Made by a program: the position numbers and the translations under genes | Part shown: positions 35,044-44,686 of the stretch, piece by piece | Numbering within the stretch: position 1 is the first letter of the stretch | Layout: every line of letters begins with the position of its first letter | The notes under the pieces: model-generated | Databases searched by the model: none | What the model was told of the DNA's origin: nothing | Seen by the model: the letters and a program-made list of their open reading frames with translations, nothing else | Origin: Pseudomonadota bacterium | GTDB taxonomy: Bacteria; Pseudomonadota; Alphaproteobacteria; Rhodobacterales; Rhodobacteraceae | DNA: 64,000 nucleotides | Direction: 5' to 3' | Assembly (NCBI GenBank): GCA_963205235.1 | Contig: CAUJIP010000045.1 | Span: forward strand, 1 to 64,000

Positions 35044-37581
35044 TTATTTACGATCATTCAGCGCCAGATGTGCCGCAGCCAACCGCGCCATGGGCACCCG
35101 ATAGGGCGAACAGGACACGTAATCGAACCCGGCCCGACGGCAAAAGTCGATGGATTCCGGGTTGCCGCCATGCTCACCGCAGATCGACAGCGTCAGGTCG
35201 GCACGGGTCCGCCGACCGCGTTCCGCCCCGATGTGCAAAAGTTCGCCGACCCCGTCGATGTCAAGAATGTGAAACGGATCTTCGGGGAACACGCCTTGCC
35301 GGACATAGGTGTTCATGAACCGCCCGGCATCATCGCGCGAAAGGCCATAGGTCATCTGGGTCAAGTCATTGGTCCCAAAGGAAAGAAACGCCGCATGCTG
35401 GGCAATCTCACCCGCCCGCAAGGCCGCCCGCGGGGTCTCGACCATGACCCCGAGCTTATAGTCGAAATCGGCCCCCGCCTTGGTGCGCACCATCGCCGCC
35501 AGCGCGTCGATCCGGGTCTTGACCAGTTCAACCTCACGCCGCGCGCTGACCAGCGGGATCATGATTTCCGGCACCACCGGCGCACCACGGCGGGCGCTTT
35601 CCAGCGTCGCCTCGAAAATCGCCTGCGCCTGCATGTCATAGATTTCCGGCAGCACGACCCCCAGCCGCACCCCCCGCATGCCAAGCATCGGGTTCACTTC
35701 GGTCAAAGCCTCGGCCCGGCGGGTGACTTCCGACAGCGGGCGGTCCAAAGCTTCGGCCAGATCGCGCAGCCCTTCGCGGTCGGAGGGCAGAAATTCATGC
35801 AGGGGCGGGTCGAACAGCCGGATACAGACCGGCAATCCCTGCATGATTTCAAAGAGCTGCACGAAATCCGCCCGCTGCATCGGCAACAGCCGCGCCAGCG
35901 CCGCCGCCCGGTCGCCGGGCGTGTCGGCAAAGATCATCTCGCGCATCACGACCAGACGGTCTTCGTCAAAGAACATGTGTTCGGTCCTGCACAGGCCGAT
36001 CCCCTGCGCCTCGAACTTCCGGGCGGTCGCGGCATCAGCGGGGGTGTCGGCATTGGCCCGCACGCCGATGTCGCGCACCTCATCCGCCCAGGCCAGAAGC
36101 CTGCGGAAACTGTCGTCCAAAGCCGGGGGCAGCATGTCGGCGGCACCCGCCAGCGCTTCGCCTTTTGAGCCGTCAAGCGTGATCACGTCGCCTTCGCGGA
36201 AGATGCGGCCATCCTGGGTCGTCAGCTTTTTATCCTTTGAATCCAGCCGGATATCGCTGGCACCAACCACAGCAGGCAAGCCAAGCCCCCGCGCGATCAC
36301 CGCCGCGTGGCTGGTCATGCCGCCGCGTTCAGTCAGCACCGCGACCGATGAATGCATACCGCGAATGTCTTCGGGTGAGGTTTCGCGGCGCACAAGGATG
36401 CAAGGTTCACCCTTGGCGGCACTGGCTTGGGCTGCGGCCGAGGAAAAGACCAGCTTGCCGGTCGCCGCACCGGGGCTGGCGGCGATGCCATGGGCGATCA
36501 CATCGCGCGCGCCGCGCGGGTCGACCTGATGGTGCAGAAGTTCAGACAGCGCACGCGGTTCGACCCGCAGAACCGCCTCATTTCGTTCGATAATTCCGTC
36601 TTCGGCCAAGGCCACGGCGATCCGCAGTCCAGCCCGCGCCGAGCGCTGGACCTTGACCGCATCCAGAACCGCCAGACGGCCGTCCTCGACGGTGAATTCG
36701 ATCTGCATTTCTTCGCGCAACCGGGCGCGGCAGGTGGCACCGTGGTCGACCAGTGTCGCAAAGATTTCCGGCGCGACATCCTCCAGCGAGGGGCCGCGCG
36801 GGTCGCGGGTCAGGTACAGCGCTTCTGTCGTCTTCAGGGCATCGCGGCCCTGGCTTTGGCCAAGGTAACGCCCGGTGATCTGGCGCTGACCGGTGACCGG
36901 ATCGACGAACTGGATGACACCCGACCCGGAAATACCCTGCCCTATCCCTTGTGCCATTTCCTGCACGACAAGGCCCAAAGCCGCATCATCTGGGGCCCCT
37001 TTGGCCTGCCGCAGAAGCCGCGCCGAGGTGCCTTCCCAGGCCCTTGCCATGCTTCTTAGCACCTCTGAAAGCTGTTTTGACGCTTCTTGCGGGAAGGGTT
37101 CGTCGGTCTCGAGCTCATATTCCCGCAGGGCATCGCGGAGGGCTCCCGGCCCCGGTTTCAGGGCGTCGAAGACATCAGGGTCCAACCGCGCGACGTGGAT
37201 GGCGTAGGCTTGCACGAAGCGGAGGTACAGGGCGTCTGCGGCCGCCTCTCCATGCGTCTCGGCAAGGCGGGCGTGGCGTTTGGCGTTCAGGCCGATATTC
37301 AGCACGGTGCCCGGCCCGCCCCAATCGGGGTTGGCGGGGCTGGGGCGGACGGAAATCAGCGGGCCGTCACCGAAATGATCAAGAATTCCAACGGTATCAA
37401 CACCTTGCCCCGTCGCGATGGCGCGAACGCTGGACGCTGGAAGCGCCACCGATTTCGGCACCGGAAGGTCCAGCCGGACCAGTCTTTGCAGGCATTTCGC
37501 CCGCCAGCCATGACTTGCCGTCGCGATCTCGGCCCCCGGCGTGATCTCGGAAAATTCGGCGATGGGATCGATTTTCTGCAC
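35044..37581 (-). CDS. ppdK: Pyruvate phosphate dikinase-family protein with altered nucleotide-binding domain
   Basis: 845-aa three-domain PPDK homologue (typical length 870-900). The central swivelling domain keeps the phosphohistidine motif LTERGGMTSHAAVIARGLGLP (near 424), and the C-terminal PEP/pyruvate barrel keeps LCRTEHMFF, MLGMRGVRLG, FGTNDLTQMTYGLSRDDAGRF and the catalytic-Cys motif CGEHGG. The N-terminal ATP-grasp domain is divergent: GMMDT becomes GGPGT, and the region normally reading QDxEFT...LQTR reads QIEFT...LDAV, so ATP-binding Asp, Gln and Arg positions are lost. It may not use ATP normally. Located after glyS; start at 37581 follows a short leader with no strong alternative. 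Confidence 0.8.
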   Translation of the reverse strand: MQKIDPIAEFSEITPGAEIATASHGWRAKCLQRLVRLDLPVPKSVALPASSVRAIATGQGVDTVGILDHFGDGPLISVRPSPANPDWGGPGTVLNIGLNAKRHARLAETHGEAAADALYLRFVQAYAIHVARLDPDVFDALKPGPGALRDALREYELETDEPFPQEASKQLSEVLRSMARAWEGTSARLLRQAKGAPDDAALGLVVQEMAQGIGQGISGSGVIQFVDPVTGQRQITGRYLGQSQGRDALKTTEALYLTRDPRGPSLEDVAPEIFATLVDHGATCRARLREEMQIEFTVEDGRLAVLDAVKVQRSARAGLRIAVALAEDGIIERNEAVLRVEPRALSELLHHQVDPRGARDVIAHGIAASPGAATGKLVFSSAAAQASAAKGEPCILVRRETSPEDIRGMHSSVAVLTERGGMTSHAAVIARGLGLPAVVGASDIRLDSKDKKLTTQDGRIFREGDVITLDGSKGEALAGAADMLPPALDDSFRRLLAWADEVRDIGVRANADTPADAATARKFEAQGIGLCRTEHMFFDEDRLVVMREMIFADTPGDRAAALARLLPMQRADFVQLFEIMQGLPVCIRLFDPPLHEFLPSDREGLRDLAEALDRPLSEVTRRAEALTEVNPMLGMRGVRLGVVLPEIYDMQAQAIFEATLESARRGAPVVPEIMIPLVSARREVELVKTRIDALAAMVRTKAGADFDYKLGVMVETPRAALRAGEIAQHAAFLSFGTNDLTQMTYGLSRDDAGRFMNTYVRQGVFPEDPFHILDIDGVGELLHIGAERGRRTRADLTLSICGEHGGNPESIDFCRRAGFDYVSCSPYRVPMARLAAAHLALNDRK

Positions 37582-37713
37582 TGCGGCACCCTTGGTTCAG
37601 ATGCAGCATAGACCGAAAGACCTGTCACGCAAGCTTTGCATGGGCTTGGGGCCGCAAGGGGGGCCGGTTTGCGGCCAAAGGCTTGGGGGCGCTGGATTAA
37701 TCGGGGCTTTGAG

Positions 37714-37766
37714 GGCGGAAGACGGGGGCAAGAAAGTGTCTTGCTTTTGTCTTCCTTCCGTCTTCC
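37714..37766. other. Inverted repeats in the 233-nt ppdK/glyS gap
   Basis: GGAAGACGG (from 37717) pairs with CCGTCTTCC (to 37766), enclosing a small CAAGA/TCTTG hairpin; the right side is a pyrimidine-rich run. The gap lies between glyS (upstream) and ppdK (downstream) on the minus strand, so this could be the glyS terminator or a ppdK leader structure. Otherwise I see no gene in 37582-37814. Confidence 0.45.
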
Positions 37767-37814
37767 CTCCGCCGGGGGAAAGGGGTGTTAACCATTCCCC
37801 CCGAATCGGCTGGC

Positions 37815-40055
37815 TTACCCTTCGATCCGGTTCAGGTCGGCCACACCGGAACAGACCGCGCGGATGCGGTGGAGGAGGTTCAGGCGGTTCCGCCGCACGA
37901 CCTGATTGTCGCTGTTGACCTGCACGGCGGTGAAGAAGGCGTCGATGGGTTGGCGCAGGGCGGCCATCGCGGCCATGGCGGTAGCGAAATCTTCGGCCTT
38001 CATCGCGGGGGTGATCGTCGCCTCGGCCTTGTCGAGGGCGGCGAAGAGGGCGCGTTCTTCGTCGGTCTCGGCGAATTTCAGGTCCGCGCCGAAGGAATAT
38101 TCGACGCCGTCCTTCGCTTCCGCCTGTGACAGGATGTTGTTGGCCCGCTTGAAGCCCTGCAAGAGGTTCGCGCCGTCTTCGGTCTTCATCACCGCCGCCA
38201 GCGCCTCGGCCCGCTTCACCAGAAGCGTGAGGTCGTCATTCCCCGGCATGGCAAGGCAGGCGTCGATGATGTCGTGCCGGATGCCTTGGTCCTTGAGGAA
38301 GACTTTCAGGCGGTCGTGGAAGAAGGAGAGGAGGTCGAGAACTTCTGCCGATACAGCAACATTTGCACCATTTGCCCCGGATTTGGCGTCGATCATTACT
38401 CTGGACATTGAAGTTGCGGTCCGGCGAATTTCTCCGATCTTCGAATGCGACATTTCATCTGTGACGCCCGAAAGCTCTTCCAAGAGTTCCTGCTTTTGGC
38501 TTTCTCTAAGCTTGAGAGTAGCGAAGATGTTCTTCGCTTCTGCTTTGTCTAGCACAGGCAGCAGCCCGCTTCTGTACAGACTCCCCAACACCAACCGGAT
38601 CACCCCCAGCGCCGCGCGACGCAGGGCAAACGGGTCCTTCGACCCCGTCGGCTTTTCGTCAATCGCCCAGAAGCCGGTCAGCGTGTCGATCTTGTCGGCC
38701 AGCGCCACGGCGACGGAGACCGGCTCGGTGGGGACGCCATCGCTTTCGCCCCTTGGCCGCCAGTGGTCGCGGGCGGCGTCGGCGACCGCCGGTTTCTCGC
38801 CAGCCTCCAGCGCGTAGTAGCGGCCCATGACGCCTTGCAGCTCGGGGAATTCGCCGACCATGGCGGAGCGGAGGTCGAGTTTGGCGATCTTCGCGGCCTG
38901 TTCGGCGTCGTCGGCATTGGCACCGACCAAGGGGGCGATTTCGCGGGCAAGGGCGGCGATGCGGGCGATGCGGTCAGCTTGGGAGCCAAGCTTGGCCTGG
39001 AAGGTGACGGATTTCAGCCCCTCAACCCATTCGCCCATCCCCGCCTTGGCCACGCGCAAGTCATTCTCCCAGAAGAATTTCGCGTCCGACAGGCGGGCGG
39101 CGAGGACTTTCTGGTTGCCTTTCAGGATTGTCGCCCCGCCATCCGGGGCCTCGATATTGGCGACGGTCACGAAGCCCTCGATGCGGCCAGTCTTGGGGTT
39201 GCGGACCGAGAAGAACTTCTGGTGTTCCTTCATGCTGGTCTGCAGCACTTCGGGCGGCAGGGACAGGAAGGCGTCGGCGATGCGGCCCATCAGGGGGACG
39301 GGCCATTCGACCAGACCGGCGACTTCGTTCAGAAGGCCCGCGTCGGGAACGACCTCCATCCCGGCGGCGAAGGCGAGGTTCTGGGCGGCTTGCCAGATCG
39401 CGGCCTCACGCTCGGCGGTGTCCAGCACCACGCGGGCGCGTTTCAGTTTGACGACGTAATCGTCAAAGCCTGACACGGTAAAGCGGCCATTGCCCATGAA
39501 GCGGTGGCCTTCGGTGGTGTTGCCAGCCTCGATCCCGTCAACCGTCAGCGGCACGACATGGGCACCGGTTTCGTCGGACAGAAGGCAGAGGATGCCTTGC
39601 AGCGGGCGCACCCAGCGCAGCGTGCCCGCGCCCCAGCGCATGGATTTCGGCCAGGGGAAGGTGCGGATGGTGGTTTCAAGGACCTCGGCCACGATGTCGG
39701 CGGCCGCACGGCCCGGTTTTTCGACCACGGCATAGAAGGTTTCGCCCTTCTTGTCGGCGCGGCGTTCAAGCTGGTCGAGGGTAAGGCCGGTCGACCGCAG
39801 GAAGCCGTCAATCGCCTGCTGCGGCGCTGTGGTCGACGGCCCTTTGCGTTCTTCGCGCACCGGGCGGCTTTCGGCGGTCAGCCCTTCGACCGACAGGGTC
39901 AGGCGGCGCGGGGTCGAGAAGGCCCCGGCAGAGGCATAGGTGAGACCGGCCTGAACCAGACCCTCGGTCACCAGCTTTTTCAGATCATCCCGCGCGCGGG
40001 GCTGCATCCGGGCGGGGATTTCTTCGGAGAAAAGCTCGATCAGCAAGTCGGCCAT
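37815..40055 (-). CDS. glyS: Glycyl-tRNA synthetase beta subunit
   Basis: 746-aa beta subunit of the bacterial (alpha-beta)2 GlyRS. It starts MADLLIELFSEEIPARMQPRARDDLKKLV, the conserved opening; further motifs are WPKSMRWG, NTTEGHRFMG, KEHQKFFSV and FALRRAALGVIRLVLGS. It is longer than the common 690 aa: residues about 490-570 (GLLPVLDKAEAKNIFATLKLRESQ... to ...SGANGANVAV) look like an insertion encoded by DNA of visibly lower GC (38341-38580). The C-terminal tRNA-binding helical domain follows (LLSFFHDRLKVFLKDQGIRHDIIDACLA). Two bases separate it from the preceding small gene, so glyQ, that gene and glyS form one operon. Confidence 0.95.
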   Translation of the reverse strand: MADLLIELFSEEIPARMQPRARDDLKKLVTEGLVQAGLTYASAGAFSTPRRLTLSVEGLTAESRPVREERKGPSTTAPQQAIDGFLRSTGLTLDQLERRADKKGETFYAVVEKPGRAAADIVAEVLETTIRTFPWPKSMRWGAGTLRWVRPLQGILCLLSDETGAHVVPLTVDGIEAGNTTEGHRFMGNGRFTVSGFDDYVVKLKRARVVLDTAEREAAIWQAAQNLAFAAGMEVVPDAGLLNEVAGLVEWPVPLMGRIADAFLSLPPEVLQTSMKEHQKFFSVRNPKTGRIEGFVTVANIEAPDGGATILKGNQKVLAARLSDAKFFWENDLRVAKAGMGEWVEGLKSVTFQAKLGSQADRIARIAALAREIAPLVGANADDAEQAAKIAKLDLRSAMVGEFPELQGVMGRYYALEAGEKPAVADAARDHWRPRGESDGVPTEPVSVAVALADKIDTLTGFWAIDEKPTGSKDPFALRRAALGVIRLVLGSLYRSGLLPVLDKAEAKNIFATLKLRESQKQELLEELSGVTDEMSHSKIGEIRRTATSMSRVMIDAKSGANGANVAVSAEVLDLLSFFHDRLKVFLKDQGIRHDIIDACLAMPGNDDLTLLVKRAEALAAVMKTEDGANLLQGFKRANNILSQAEAKDGVEYSFGADLKFAETDEERALFAALDKAEATITPAMKAEDFATAMAAMAALRQPIDAFFTAVQVNSDNQVVRRNRLNLLHRIRAVCSGVADLNRIEG

Positions 40056-40057
40056 GA

Positions 40058-40534
40058 TCAGTCCTTGTAAGCGTCGTTCAATTGCTGCCAGGCGAAGGCG
40101 CGGCCATCGGGGAAGACAGCGACCACGCGGTCGACGCCCTTGTGGATTTCGGGTTCGGAGAGGAAGGCGACCGCCTCGCCGGTTTCAAGCGCCGTGCCAA
40201 TCGCTTCGGCATCGAAACAGGGGAAGTTCGACGGCGCGATCAGGGGTTCGGCGGCGGGATAGACCTGATAAGTCTCGGTCAGGGTCGCAAGCGACATGGG
40301 CGTGGTAAAACAGGCGCGGAACTTGATCGGGCTGCTGTCGGCATCCACCCCGTCGATGCCCTGGACCACGATCGGTTCCGGCTGGCCGGTCGCGACCGAG
40401 ACAAGGCGGATCTCCTGGCCCGGCGTAAAGCTGACAGGGATGTAGAAGGCACGCTCGGCGGTGTACCAAAGCGCGGCACCTGCGATGGCGGCGGCAATCA
40501 CGGTGAACCCCACAAGGATGCGCCCGACATTCAC
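40058..40534 (-). CDS. Small membrane-anchored protein between glyQ and glyS (possibly DUF6446)
   Basis: 158 aa from a GTG at 40534, overlapping the glyQ stop as GTGA; the track start at 40576 lies inside glyQ and is less likely. An N-terminal membrane anchor ([26 protein letters not shown]) is followed by a periplasmic domain with two Cys ([21 protein letters not shown]) and a conserved-looking end ([22 protein letters not shown]). Genes of this kind sit between glyQ and glyS in Rhodobacterales as I recall; I think this is DUF6446, but cannot verify. No function known. Confidence 0.7.
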   Translation of the reverse strand: MNVGRILVGFTVIAAAIAGAALWYTAERAFYIPVSFTPGQEIRLVSVATGQPEPIVVQGIDGVDADSSPIKFRACFTTPMSLATLTETYQVYPAAEPLIAPSNFPCFDAEAIGTALETGEAVAFLSEPEIHKGVDRVVAVFPDGRAFAWQQLNDAYKD

Positions 40535-41457
40535 AGGTCCGCTCCCGCTTCGGTGCGCCGGAAGGCATCGGCGCATTGCTTGGCCAGCGCGCGGACGCGG
40601 CCGATATAGGCTTGGCGTTCGGTGACCGAAATCACGCCCCGCGCGTCGAGAAGGTTGAACAGATGGCTGGCCTTGATCGTCTGGTCATAGGCGGGGTGCG
40701 CCATGATGATGGTCTTGCCGTTCTTCGGATCAACCGGGTCAAAGGCGAGCAGGCGTTCGCATTCCGCCTCGGCATCCTTGAAGTGCTGGAACAGCATCTC
40801 GGTCGAAGCACCGTCGAAGTTGTGGCGCGAGTATTCCTCCTCCGTCTGGCGGAAGATGTCGCCGTATTTCAACGGGATCAGGCTGGACGGGTCGTTGAAG
40901 GGCATGTCCATGACGTGATCGACGCCCATCACATACATCGCAAGGCGTTCAAGGCCATAGGTAAGCTCGCCCGAGACGGGCTTGCAGTCGTGGCCGCCGA
41001 CCTGCTGGAAATAGGTGAACTGGCTGACTTCCATCCCATCGCACCAGACCTCCCAGCCCAGACCCCAGGCGCCAAGGGTGGGGGATTCCCAGTCATCCTC
41101 GACGAACCGAATGTCATGCAGGCCAAGGTCGATGCCGATGGCCGCCAGCGAGCCGAGATACAGCTCTTGCATGTCGGGGGGCGAGGGTTTGATGATGACC
41201 TGATACTGGTAGTAATGCTGCAACCGGTTCGGGTTTTCGCCATAGCGCCCGTCGGTCGGGCGGCGCGAGGGTTGCACATAGGCGGCGGCCCAAGGTTTTG
41301 ACCCAAGGCTGCGCAGGGTGGTTGCCGGGTGAAAGGTCCCTGCCCCCACTTCCATGTCATAGGGCTGCAGGACTGCGCAGCCTTTCGAGGCCCAATAGGC
41401 CTGCAACCGCAGGATGATTTCCTGAAAGCTTCTTGGCGTCGTCGGTGCTTCGGACAT
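40531..41457 (-). CDS. glyQ: Glycyl-tRNA synthetase alpha subunit
   Basis: 308-aa catalytic alpha subunit of GlyRS, charging tRNA-Gly with glycine. Class II motifs are clear: [75 protein letters not shown], and the C-terminal [43 protein letters not shown]. Normal length. First gene of the glyQ-small protein-glyS operon; divergent from the pseudo-protease gene with 181 nt between. Confidence 0.97.
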   Translation of the reverse strand: MSEAPTTPRSFQEIILRLQAYWASKGCAVLQPYDMEVGAGTFHPATTLRSLGSKPWAAAYVQPSRRPTDGRYGENPNRLQHYYQYQVIIKPSPPDMQELYLGSLAAIGIDLGLHDIRFVEDDWESPTLGAWGLGWEVWCDGMEVSQFTYFQQVGGHDCKPVSGELTYGLERLAMYVMGVDHVMDMPFNDPSSLIPLKYGDIFRQTEEEYSRHNFDGASTEMLFQHFKDAEAECERLLAFDPVDPKNGKTIIMAHPAYDQTIKASHLFNLLDARGVISVTERQAYIGRVRALAKQCADAFRRTEAGADL

Positions 41458-41638
41458 GTGTCTTTTCTGGCGTCTGATGCGGGGAAAGAATGCTGCCTCT
41501 CCCTATCCATTGGGAAGAAGGGGGTCAATTCCGGAAAGAACTGGCCGAAATCCGGGTTTCGGGCTTGCCGCGCCCGCCTTGATGGCTAATCTCGCCGCGA
41601 AACCTGCCTTTTTCCGTGTCCCAGTTCAGGAAGCCTTC

Positions 41639-43078
41639 ATGTTCAGACCCCTTGCCCGTGCAGCCCTTGTTGCGACATCCCTGACCGTCCTTGTCGCTCC
41701 GCAGGCAATCTGGGCCCAGGATACCACGGGCGATCTTGCGGGCACGCCCGACGAAACCAAGGCCGAAGCCCGCGACAGCGAGGCGCTTTTGCTGCCGGAA
41801 GACCGGATGGCCCTGCAGACCGCGATGCAATGGTTCGGCTTTTATGCGGGTGCAATCGACGGCGATTTCGGACCCGGCACGCGGAAATCCATGGCCGCCT
41901 GGCAAGAGGCGCAGGGCTTCGAGGTGACCGGGGTTCTGACCACCGGGCAGCGGGTCGCGCTGCTCGACGCCTATTTCAAGGAAATGGAGACCTATGGCTT
42001 TGCCAGCGTCACCGACGACAAGGCCGGGATCACGGTGATGCTGCCGCTGACGCTGGTCGAATTCGACCGGTACGAGCCGCCCTTCGCGCATTACAAGGCC
42101 AAGTCCCCGGATGCGCCGCAGATCGTGCTGATCTCGCAACCCGGCGATCAGGCGGCGTTCTTCGGGCTTTACGACATCCTGCAATCGCTGAAATCCGTGC
42201 CTTTGGAGGGCGAGCGGGAGCGGGGCGAGAAAAGCTTCAACATCACCGGAACTTCGGCCGAATTTTCAACCACGGTTCATGCCGAACTAGAAGGCGGGCT
42301 GATCAAGGGCTGGATGCTGATTTCCACCCCCGGCAATGGCGACCGCGATGCGCTGATCCTGAAGCAGCTTGAGACCACTTTTGCCTCGTCCAGCGAAGCG
42401 GCGCTTGATCCGGGCATGATCCCGATGGATGCCGATACCAAGGCGGGGCTTCTGGCGGGGCTTGAGGTCCGCACGCCGCGGCTTAGCCGGTCGGGGTTCT
42501 TCGTGTCGGCAGAAGGGGCGGTTCTGACCACGGTCGAGGCGGTTGACGGCTGCACCCGTGTGACCATCGACCATGCGACCGATGCCACGGTGACACTGAA
42601 AGACCCCAAGTCGGGTCTTGCGTTGTTGACCCCGAACGCGCCGCTTGCGCCGCGCAGCTTTGCCAGCTTCCCAGCCAGCGCAGGCCGCAAGGGCAGCGAA
42701 GTGACCCTGTCGGGCTATTCCTATGAAGACCGCCTGCCCGCCCCGGTTCTGACCTTCGGCACGCTGGAAGAGCTTACCGGTCTGGCAGGCGAGGCTGACC
42801 TGCGCCGTCTGGCGCTGCAATCGCTTCCCGGCGATGTCGGCGGCCCGGTGCTTGACGCCTCTGGCGCGCTGGTGGGGATGCTGTTGCCTGCGGCGGCCCC
42901 GGCTGGCAAGCAACTGCCGCCCGGTGTGGTCTTTGCGCTGGGGGCTAGCGCCATCGCCAAGGTGATCGAACCGGCAGGCATCCTGCCGACCCCGGCAGAA
43001 CCGACCGCCGCCCTTTTGCCCAGCGACATGGCCGACCTGGCAACGGGTATGACGGCGCTTGTCTCGTGCTGGGACTAG
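41639..43078 (+). CDS. Exported peptidoglycan-binding protein with catalytically dead trypsin-like domain
   Basis: 479 aa. The ATG at 41639 starts a signal peptide (MFRPLARAALVATSLTVLVAPQAIWAQ). A peptidoglycan-binding-1 domain follows at about 50-105 (LQTAMQWFGFYAGAIDGDFGPGTRKSMAAWQ), then a middle domain, then from about residue 285 a DegP/trypsin-like fold: SGFFVSAEGAVLTTVEAVDGC, DPKSGLALL, LPGDVGGPVLDASGALVGM. In active proteases these segments read TNAHVVDGC, NDLALL and GNSGGP; His, Asp and Ser are replaced by Glu, Gly and Val. It should therefore bind rather than cut. Upstream divergent neighbour is glyQ. Confidence 0.82.
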   Translation: MFRPLARAALVATSLTVLVAPQAIWAQDTTGDLAGTPDETKAEARDSEALLLPEDRMALQTAMQWFGFYAGAIDGDFGPGTRKSMAAWQEAQGFEVTGVLTTGQRVALLDAYFKEMETYGFASVTDDKAGITVMLPLTLVEFDRYEPPFAHYKAKSPDAPQIVLISQPGDQAAFFGLYDILQSLKSVPLEGERERGEKSFNITGTSAEFSTTVHAELEGGLIKGWMLISTPGNGDRDALILKQLETTFASSSEAALDPGMIPMDADTKAGLLAGLEVRTPRLSRSGFFVSAEGAVLTTVEAVDGCTRVTIDHATDATVTLKDPKSGLALLTPNAPLAPRSFASFPASAGRKGSEVTLSGYSYEDRLPAPVLTFGTLEELTGLAGEADLRRLALQSLPGDVGGPVLDASGALVGMLLPAAAPAGKQLPPGVVFALGASAIAKVIEPAGILPTPAEPTAALLPSDMADLATGMTALVSCWD

Positions 43079-43203
43079 GGAATTCAGCCTGGGGCAGACC
43101 GGGTTGACCCCAAAGCGCGGCTGACGCGCTGCAGGACGGACCAACCGTTGCAAGCTGAGCGCCTTCCTGGGATCGGCTTTCGCCTTTCGCAGGCGGCAAG
43201 GCC

Positions 43204-44652
43204 TTAACTGCGCCAAAACCTTGGCAGCACCAGAACCAGGATCGCCAGCAGGCCAAGTCGGCCCAGGATCATGCAGATCGTCATGATCGCAATAGCACCG
43301 GGCGGAAAGTCGATGAACGTTCCGGTCCGTTCGACCAGGGGCCCGAATCCGTAGCCGATGTTGCCAAGCGCCGTCCAGACCGCGAACAGCGACGAGACAA
43401 GATCTACGCCAAACAAGGTCATGGCAACGCACATCACCCCAAGGATCAGGATATAGCTGGATACGAACATGATCAGCGCATTGACCACGTCCTCTCCGAC
43501 CGGCCGCCGGTCATAGCGGATCGGATCGACGCTGGACGGATTGACGATCCGCCGCATCTCGCGGCGCAGGACCGCGATGACCAACTGCACCCGAAAGACC
43601 GACAGTCCCGCCGCCGACGATCCCGAACAGGCCCCCACCACCCCGATCACGAAGGCGACGATCAGCATGAAGCCGCCCCAGGTCGGGAAAGCGCCGGAAA
43701 AGAACCCGGTCGACGACATGATCGAAGCCAGGTTGAACAGGGTCTGGCGAAACACCGGTTCTATGTCGCCACCCGCCGTCCAGACCCGCCAGATCGTGAC
43801 CGAAAGCACCGCAGCCCCCAGCCAGCGAAGATAGGCCCTGACCTGACTGTCCTGCCAAAGCGGTCGGGCTGATCCGTTCACCAGCTGCACATAGCGGATA
43901 TAGGGCAAGCTCCCAAGGATCATGAACAGCGCCCCGGCATATTCGCCGGCACCGACATATTTGTTGAACGAAACGTCTGACGGGAAGAACCCTCCTGTGG
44001 CAATCGTGGCAAAGCCGCCGACAACGGCATCCAGCGTAGACATACCGATTGCCGCATAGGTTGCGATACAGGACAGGGTCAGCGCAGCATAGACGAACAG
44101 AAGCTGTAGCGCGATGTCGGTTGCGCGCGGCAAAGCCTTGCCGAAAGTGTCAAAGCCCTCGGTCTTGAAGAATTGCATGCCGCCGACCCGCATCAGGGGC
44201 AGGAAGATCATCGCGATAAAGGCGATCCCAAGGCCGCCCAGCCAGTTCAGCATCCCCCGCCACAGGTTCATCCCGGCAGGAAGCTCCTCCAGCCCGAAGA
44301 TCACCGTGGCCCCGGTGGTGGTGATGCCAGACACCGCCTCGAAATAGGCGTTGTTCAGGGTCAGCCCCGGCGCGCCGATCCAGAACGGCAGTCCGCCGAA
44401 GAACGGCACCAGAAACCAGATCCCGGCAGTCAGAAGATAGGCCTGCCGCGTGTCCAGCGCCCGACCCAGCGCGTTCCCGGTGGAAAGGGTAAGCCCTGCC
44501 CCCGCGACCCCGGTCAGCGCCGCCGAGGCGAGAAAATCATAGCCATTCGCCAGCCCCGCCCGCCAGTCGATGATGGCCGGGGCCAGCATCAGGATCGCCA
44601 GCACGATCAGGATGCGGCCGATGACATAGGCGACGGGTCTGATGTCGATCAT
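43204..44652 (-). CDS. trkH: TrkH-family potassium uptake protein
   Basis: 482-aa inner-membrane K+ translocating subunit with about ten hydrophobic segments. The four pore-loop filter sequences are recognisable: SGITTTGATV, TIATGGFF, SIMSSTGFFSG and GNIGYGFG. The fourth has Tyr where Pro is common, otherwise normal. TrkA, the cytosolic NAD-binding partner, is not in the window. It ends convergently with the pseudo-protease gene; the 125-nt gap contains an AGCGCG/CGCGCT hairpin near 43117. folE2 lies 34 nt upstream on the same strand. Confidence 0.92.
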   Translation of the reverse strand: MIDIRPVAYVIGRILIVLAILMLAPAIIDWRAGLANGYDFLASAALTGVAGAGLTLSTGNALGRALDTRQAYLLTAGIWFLVPFFGGLPFWIGAPGLTLNNAYFEAVSGITTTGATVIFGLEELPAGMNLWRGMLNWLGGLGIAFIAMIFLPLMRVGGMQFFKTEGFDTFGKALPRATDIALQLLFVYAALTLSCIATYAAIGMSTLDAVVGGFATIATGGFFPSDVSFNKYVGAGEYAGALFMILGSLPYIRYVQLVNGSARPLWQDSQVRAYLRWLGAAVLSVTIWRVWTAGGDIEPVFRQTLFNLASIMSSTGFFSGAFPTWGGFMLIVAFVIGVVGACSGSSAAGLSVFRVQLVIAVLRREMRRIVNPSSVDPIRYDRRPVGEDVVNALIMFVSSYILILGVMCVAMTLFGVDLVSSLFAVWTALGNIGYGFGPLVERTGTFIDFPPGAIAIMTICMILGRLGLLAILVLVLPRFWRS

Positions 44653-44686
44653 GGTCCCGCTTGGCTACGCGGCCCGGGGCCTTGCG

